Assembly: GCF_910596095.1 (NCBI RefSeq)
Contig: NC_056551.1
Coordinates: 2,294,001 to 2,358,000 of the forward strand
Direction: 5' to 3'
DNA from: Thunnus maccoyii
Lineage: Eukaryota; Chordata; Actinopteri; Scombriformes; Scombridae
DNA length: 64,000 nucleotides
Position numbers and translations under genes: made by a program. Within the stretch, counting starts at the first letter, position 1. Each line of letters begins with the position of its first letter. The notes beneath the pieces are model-generated. The model saw only the letters and a program-made list of their open reading frames with translations, had not been told where the DNA came from and did not search any database. Below are positions 57,721-64,000 of this stretch, in pieces.

Positions 57721-57924
57721 TAGACGTTTTATACAAAGTTTTGTCAGAGCTCTTTGGTGTTCCACATCATTTGGCATCTCATCCCAAATCTTGCTCTTAG
57801 ACTCTCTTTGATCTTATCTTGATTAAATTTCCTAAGCTAGTGAAATGGGAGATACTGTTGGTTGTTGGTTTCCACTACCAATTTGCATTTGAAGATTAAC
57901 TATTATTATGTTAGCGTCATGGGT

Positions 57925-58280
57925 CTAGAGATGGCATTGTCAGTCAGTTGGTTGGTCGGTCCAACACTTTGGTCCAGACTGAAATGTCTAAACAACTACT
58001 GGATGGATTGCCATGCAAGTCTGTACGTTCATGATTCCCACAGGATGAAGATGAGGTCATAAGTGCGGTGATCCCTTGACTGGTCAAATTTGTAATTTGT
58101 CCAATACAATATTATCGACTGTACTTGTGCTAATTAGTAGGTGTTAGCATGCCACATTATAAACCTTGTACCTGCTTCACATCCACATGTTAGAATTGTC
58201 ATCGAAAGTGTGTTAGCATGCTCACATTAGCAGTTAGCTCAAAGCATTGCTATGTATAAGTACAGCCTCACAGAGCTGCT
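57925..58280 (+). repeat. Dispersed repeat family C, copy 2
   Basis: TTGGTCGGTCCAACACTTTGG, AACTACTGGATGGATTGCCA, CACAGGATGAAGATGAGG and TTAGCATGCTCACATTAGCA, ending AGAGCTGCTAGCATGGCTG. It is inverted relative to the 31.0-kb copy. Confidence 0.6.
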
Positions 58281-58589
58281 AGCATGGCTGAAGAGTTTTG
58301 TAGGTTATAGATCGTCATTACTGATAAATTACATTTTCCCCTCAGATCAGCTCATTGATTGGGTTGGAGCCCCTCTGAGACTTGTAGTAGACTTCTCTCT
58401 TAAAGTTGTTACATATGCAGTCTTGTACCTTGACCTTTCTCACTGAGTCATGTCTTTTAAGTTGCAGTGTCTAATTGTTTGTACTGATGATTCAAACAGG
58501 AGAGTCAAGCCCAACCAAACGTTGTCTGTGCAACAAATGAGTAGAACTGCAAGTAATAACCCTAACTATTTAGCTTCTTATTCTGCCAA

Positions 58590-60140
58590 GCATTAAAGGA
58601 TATGGCTGGCAATTTTCAGTACTTTTCTTATAGTGTGCAGAGCCAAACCAACAACTGCTCCTACTTACAAGTATTGTTTATGTATCCAAAGCCTGATATA
58701 TCTTATTCCTCTGTGCTGTAGAGCTCCATCAGTGAGCCACAATGTTGCACTGGGTGACATGTTCCTTCACCACGAAGATTACGGTCACAGAAGTTTGTTT
58801 AGAAACGGCTCCAAAGAGTTATAACAGCGATCACGTTTTCAGTCTCTGGAGAGGAGATCTATGTAAGGCAGATTCCACTGCGCATTGGTGTGGCTACCCC
58901 CAAAAATGTGTGTCAGTTTCACACTTCATAAAAACCTAGACAAAGAAATTTTCAGTTTTTTACATTGTTTAATATCCTTTGCATTTTAAACAGTAAAATT
59001 AACATTTTGACACCTGTTTAAATGAACACAGATCATGTTATTTTATTACCTCAGACCACTAATTTCCAGTGGTTGTGTAAGGACTAAGGCTATACTTCCG
59101 TGTACTAGTGTTCAGATGTCTCACACGTGTGTTTATCCTAAGAATGGATGGTTTGCTTTGTAAATCAATCACACTGACCTCAGCCAATGTCCTTACTCAG
59201 CATAGTTTGGGTCGGCTGTGTGTATGCGTCATGTAGGCTCATGACTTGACTTTTGAATTGAGGAGAACTCAGGAGCAGCTGAGAAGCTGTTTCTAGTTGT
59301 AGTAGTAGCTCTAGAAAAGGGAAGTATAACCAGTCTGATCTGATAGTCACTAACCAGTGAGTCTGCCCCATCTTCTGTCTCCTATGACTAGAAATTCGGC
59401 CTTTTCTGCTTTCACTATTTAGTGTCAGGTGTGTTTACACCTTTGGAAAGATCAGACTGGAAATATCCTACAAAGATATATATAAATATAATGTTACATT
59501 TAGAAATGTTATATTATGTTTAAACATAGATATATACTCTTATAATTGTCTCAAAGCTGAACATGTCTGCTTTAGTCAGCTTTCATAGCCATGTGGAAAA
59601 GGGAACCTACACAGTGAACTCAACATATTTTTATCAAATTACTACAATCTTGATTGTTGCTGATAGATGTTCTAAATCAAATGTGCCAAGATATGAGTCA
59701 TAAACCTCATTTTTGATTGCTTTTCCACTTCCTGTTTCTGTTTTCAGAGCTGGATATCTCTTCAAAGATGCTTAAAAAAACAAACCTGAATGCTCCTCTG
59801 CGTCACTGCACTGTTATCATGAGTTTGAGCAAATCATATTGTGTCAACTTTGCCACTATGTAACCTGTGAAAGTAACACTTCAGCCACAATGTGTCAAGT
59901 ACTGTAGTTCTGAAAGGTGACTTTAAAATGTTTGTATCTTGCTCCTTTGCAGGGCTGCAGCTGTAGTCAACATGGATTACAGCAGTTACAGTAGATTCCA
60001 GCTATATAAGATATAATGATGTTTATAATACCATGCGTTCCAGCTTTAGCTCTAAATAATTCTGGTGGGGAGAGGCTGACTTAGTGTCATTAAATGGGAA
60101 TTATGCATTTGTTGCTCAGTCATGACATTACATGTGGTTC
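58590..60140. other. eeig1: eeig1 intron 1, middle part
   Basis: 58590-58880 begins AAAGGATATGGCTGGCAATTT and looks like another percomorph dispersed repeat, from memory only. The remainder, to 60140, shows nothing I recognise. Confidence 0.4.
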
Positions 60141-60149
60141 ATAGATTTT

Positions 60150-60655
60150 TTATGCCTCCGTGCCAGCAACAGCCATGGCCGGAGGCATGTTTTTTGGTTG
60201 TCTGTCTGTCCATCCCATTCTTGTGAACAAATATCTCAGGAACGCCTTTCTTCACATTTGACACAAACGTCCACTTGGACTCAAGGATAAACTGATTAGA
60301 TTTTGGTGGTCACAAGTCAAAGATCAAGGTCACTGTGACCATAACTCAAGAATTCATACGCTAATTATAACAAAGTTTCACACAAATGTCTAATAGGATA
60401 AAATGATAAAGTGATGAGATTTTATATCCAAAAGGTTAAAGATCAGCTTTACTGTGACATCATAATGTTCTGCAAAAAGATTTTTCTGGCCATTATTCAA
60501 CGTCATAACTCTATAACATAAGGGGAGATTGTGATCATATTTTACATTTTGTCAGATACTGAATTGGTGACACTAATCTTAGGTGCCCACCTTGAAACTG
60601 TGGTGATTGTATAGATCTTCTGTGCTGCTGGGTTGAAGATGTGTGTGAAGCATCC
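60150..60655 (+). repeat. Dispersed teleost repeat (GGAGGCAT family)
   Basis: Starts TATGCCTCCGTGCCAG with the inverted CCGGAGGCATG shortly after, then GAACAAATATCTCAGGAACGCC, CACTTGGACTCAAGGATAAA, AAGGTCACTGTGACCATAAC and GGTGCCCACCTTGAAACTG. I recognise this as a common percomorph repeat; class unknown to me. The TGCCTCCG...CGGAGGCA start can form a hairpin. Confidence 0.6.
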
Positions 60656-60659
60656 ACGT

Positions 60660-60885
60660 TTTAGAATTTGTAGCTTCTTTGCATTTTGCTTTCCCAAGGT
60701 ACTTAAATGAGTCCACCCTCTTCACTTCCTCTCCCTGGATGACAACCAGGACAGGGGGCCTCCTGTTCCTCTGCTAGTCCACCACAAGCTCATTGGTTTT
60801 GCTGATACTGAGGTTCAGGTGATTATCGTTGCACCATGAGACAAAACTCTCTATCAGTCCTCTGTACTTCTCTGTAAAAATAGTT
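60660..60885 (-). mobile_element. LINE reverse transcriptase remnant, antisense
   Basis: On minus, 60885-60680 translates as SFVSWCNDNHLNLSISKTNE then LVVD, a stop, QRNRRPPVLVV and RVDSFKYLG. This is the conserved segment after the RT catalytic core in L2/Rex-type LINEs (SKTKE...VDFRR...FKYLG pattern). There is one in-frame TAG. It abuts the repeat at 60150-60655. Confidence 0.75.
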
Positions 60886-61079
60886 AGTGAAGACTGCATG
60901 TTTCTCACTGGAAATCATTCACTGGAATCATACATGTCAATATAGTGATAACTTCCATTTTGCCAAAAAATACACTTAATACCTTTTATTAAATTCCTTC
61001 AAAGTCTTCACTACAAATTTTATATTTGATTCTGGACAGACATGGATGTAAACTGCAACTTAAAATGGAAAAGTAATGC

Positions 61080-61505
61080 ACACCAAGGGTTGTAGGGTTA
61101 GGTGCTGATCACTGGAAATAGACTCGAAAGTAGGAAAAAAGTGTCGCACATTCTGCCTTCATTTGCATTTCTCTTTTATTCAGATGATGTTTCAGCTGAA
61201 CTGTTGAGAATCCTACTACTTTGTTTCATGGTTTGTTGATGTTGCCCCTGGAGCCAACAGATGTCTCCTGAGGAGCAATTTTGAAGAGCTGGCCAATCAG
61301 AACAGAGTGGGCTTCTTGGGGGAGGGGGGGTTCTTAAAGAGACAGGATTTAAAACAGCCTGTTTCAGACAGAGGCTGAACTGAGGGCCAGAATAAGATAA
61401 ATAATGAGATTTTTGAACTTTCTATCATGCAAAGACATTCCAGTATAGCCCCAGATGAAAAATAAAGACCTGGAAATGTGCATGATATGTCCCCTTTAAT
61501 GTTGT
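61080..61505 (+). repeat. Dispersed percomorph repeat
   Basis: GAGCTGGCCAATCAGAACAGA, AACAGCCTGTTTCAGACAGA, GGGCCAGAATAAGATAAATAA and ATGATATGTCCCCTTTAATG, in an order I recall from percomorph genomes. Single copy here. Confidence 0.45.
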
Positions 61506-64000
61506 ATAAGAATCCAGGGACTGCTCCTTTCAGTCTCAAACCCACATTTGACCTTTAAGCTACCTCCATCTTAGGGCATACATTTACTAACTAAAGTACC
61601 TACACATCATACTCTGCCAGTTAACAGATCTATTAAAAACACACCTAAACACACACACACGGCAACCAGAAGACACACACTCACTAGTTGCATGTCATTT
61701 CAAATTATTGAAAAAGTAATAGCCTGGTTAGGAGATTTTAAATGTGAATGTGTGTGTGTGTTTGCATGTGTCTGCTTGTGTGGGTGTGTATGTCAGGCTC
61801 ATTTTCAACTCCCTCTCATTCCTCCACCAGAAAAAAAAAACAGAGACAAACCAATGGGAAGGCAGAATTTGTGAAGTGGGGAGTTTTTAACCTAAACACA
61901 TTTGTAACATTTGTAGCACTTAAGTGTTCATGGAAAACACATTCATATCCACTTGACATAAGTGAGTTTTTCCTACAGTATGTAAGTAAAGAAGTGCAGA
62001 TCCTGTGTGGTTCCAAGTTGGTACGAAAGTGAAGATACCATGGTCTTAAAATACAGTTTAAAAAGTACGCTCATATACTGAATTGCCATTTTGTTTCACT
62101 TCATTCATTCAGCCTGACATTGTGCTCATCTTAGTCGTTTTCTGTCTGGGAGGGGCTTACTTTCTCCTGTTTTTTCCTAACCAATTAGTAGCGAGTAATG
62201 AATCTGCTGATGTCAGTCGACATTTAAGCTGCAGTAATGGTTATCAGGAGGAGTTAATGTTTCCATGACGATTGAAGAAAAGTGTTGATTTAAGAAATGA
62301 TCCCTATTCTTAAAGGTGCCCTGTAGACTTTTCTGGTAAACAAACAGAAGATATGTTAACATTCACTTCTTCTCACCAAAATGCATTGTGTGTATCCTTG
62401 AGGACTGACACACATGTAGAGTGCATTTTCTTCATTATAAAACATTAGCAAAACCGATTTTTTACATATTGTAAATCTTTCTTTGTTTACATCTATGTTT
62501 GCTAGCTAGCAGTTTTCTTCTTCACTGCCTTTGTTGGTTCACTGCTACATTTGTTAGCAGAAAAGCATGAAACAAACTTTGTGAGTGTGCATAATGCAAA
62601 CAAACAGGGGCCCACTTGTAAAAACATTGTTTCATAGTTCTATGTAATAATCATCATTTTCCCATTCACAAACTATAATCAACCAACGATGTCTACTGGA
62701 TTTAAAAAGCATGTATTGGTCACTAAGACTGACTATGACCCTTATAAGCAGTCATAAAGGTTGTAACCAAGCAGCCATGTAAAGCATAGCCTCATGGTGA
62801 GAGAAAGTGTTGCTTGTATCTACCTGCCGCACAATGGTGTGTTTGTAAAGGCAGGTTGGGCTCTAAGAAAAGAAGTGGCAGAACCTGTTTGGTCATTTTC
62901 TGCCTCTCTCCCTCCAGGCTTGTTGTTTCAAGAGCTGTAAACTTCTGGTCAACCTTTAGATAAGTGCAGTGGGAAAAGTCCCTCTGATAAAGTTAATGTG
63001 AATGGAAAAGAATGCCTGAAGATACCGAATTCAAGCTCTTATCATAGTGTGTGTAAAAACAAATATGGGTAAGAAACGTAAAAGTTATAGTACACGTCAT
63101 CATTGCATCTTTCACTCCATTACAACAATGATGAATGCCACTTAAAAATATGACGAAGAAAAAGGAGATAAAAAGAGACTGGGAATATAGGAAGAGCAAA
63201 ACAAGGCTTAAGGGCCATGCTCCAACACGCAGCAAACCTGCTTTATGATAACTGATAGTGTGAGCAGACTTTAATTTTAGTGTATCTCAGCTATTTCTGT
63301 ATTTCTTCTTCGGTGTTTGAAATCGAGTTGAAGAACTAATTAGAATAGAATATAACAGTACAGACTTAAACCATTAACCAATGCAACCATTAACCTAAAC
63401 GTATTTGGCAGAGAAAACAATGGTAAATGGTAAAATTATTACACATACTTTCTGTTATAAACATCCGTCACCATTTACAGACAGGGATTTTTAGTGACAT
63501 TACTGGTGGGCTCACTTTGGTTTTATCTCAAAATAAAGTTGCAACTAATATGGCTAACTGTTGGCTTGTTTACAAATGTGTTTGTTCACGTACTGGACTT
63601 GTTCTGAGGTCTTAGCATGAATTTATCATAACTGAATGAACTGAACCCAGTTAATGCTACACAAATGTTTATATTAACAATAGATCAAATGGCTATGTGC
63701 AAAGTGAAAAGGTCCGCTCATTGGGATGAAAACATAGAGGAGACAATTATCACCCAACTCTACATTTCCCCTCAGATCTACTGAACATTTTAGCCTCTTT
63801 TAGCTCATTGTTTTGGTTTTATGGCCCACATATCAACCTGGTTTCCAGCAGCAGCAGGCAGCTTTCTAACAGTTGCTGAAAAATTAGCAGCTGGACCAAT
63901 ATTTTTCTCAGGAGTTGGTGAAGACCAAAACAGAGCTAAAAGAAGGGTGAATATTGGACTTACATTCATCAGGTGGACACAAACAAGACTGCAAATGAAT
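61506..64000. other. eeig1: eeig1 intron 1, distal part
   Basis: No exon is recognised. 62295-62660 (AAAGGTGCCCTGTAGACTTTTC, GTTAACATTCACTTC) resembles a percomorph repeat from memory. A short TG tract is at 61748-61765. The rest is featureless AT-rich DNA. Confidence 0.45.

Overview
The window is vertebrate nuclear DNA, almost certainly from a spiny-rayed (percomorph) teleost fish. Genes are split into short exons with GT-AG introns, the proteins match vertebrate families along their whole length, and introns and intergenic DNA are filled with repeat types I associate with teleosts (fold-back MITEs, hAT and Tc1 remnants, tRNA-derived SINEs, L2-like LINE pieces). No prokaryotic system, CRISPR array or rRNA is present. 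Exon boundaries below were read by eye from splice signals and reading-frame continuity; family assignments rest on recalled protein families, not on database searches.

Layout. (1) 1-3.1 kb, plus strand: the last three coding exons of a protein kinase N gene, most like pkn3. (2) 3.1-8.3 kb, minus: complete five-exon zdhhc12 (DHHC palmitoyltransferase, 270 aa), tail-to-tail with pkn3; the two poly(A) signals are about 50 bp apart. (3) 9.5-15.8 kb, minus: complete nine-exon uap1l1 (UDP-HexNAc pyrophosphorylase-like, 502 aa). (4) 18-41.1 kb, minus: slc25a25 (SCaMC-2, Ca2+-regulated mitochondrial ATP-Mg/Pi carrier), with nine common exons, a 36-nt microexon and three mutually exclusive first coding exons at 28.4, 32.1 and 40.9 kb. 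(5) 47.2-51.85 kb, plus: two-exon naif1 (331 aa). (6) 53.0 kb to the end, plus: 5' end of eeig1/fam102a; only its first coding exon is seen and the remaining 10 kb is intron 1.

The gene set corresponds to human 9q34 (PKN3-ZDHHC12 are neighbours there, as are EEIG1, NAIF1 and SLC25A25; UAP1L1 is in 9q34.3), so the window is a rearranged but conserved syntenic block. The genes do not form one pathway: they cover kinase signalling, protein lipidation, nucleotide-sugar synthesis, mitochondrial adenine nucleotide transport, nuclear apoptosis/DNA binding and estrogen-induced signalling.

Most interesting points: the three-promoter plus microexon architecture of slc25a25, which changes its calcium-sensing half; a candidate in-frame cassette exon in naif1; a degenerate hammerhead-ribozyme-like core in a repeat inside uap1l1; and several structurally well-defined mobile elements, including a 360-bp hAT-type MITE with an exact 8-bp target duplication and a tRNA-like insert, an approximately 560-bp element with approximately 85-bp inverted ends near the long slc25a25 promoter, an approximately 650-bp nested palindrome in zdhhc12 intron 1, and five copies of one fold-back family.
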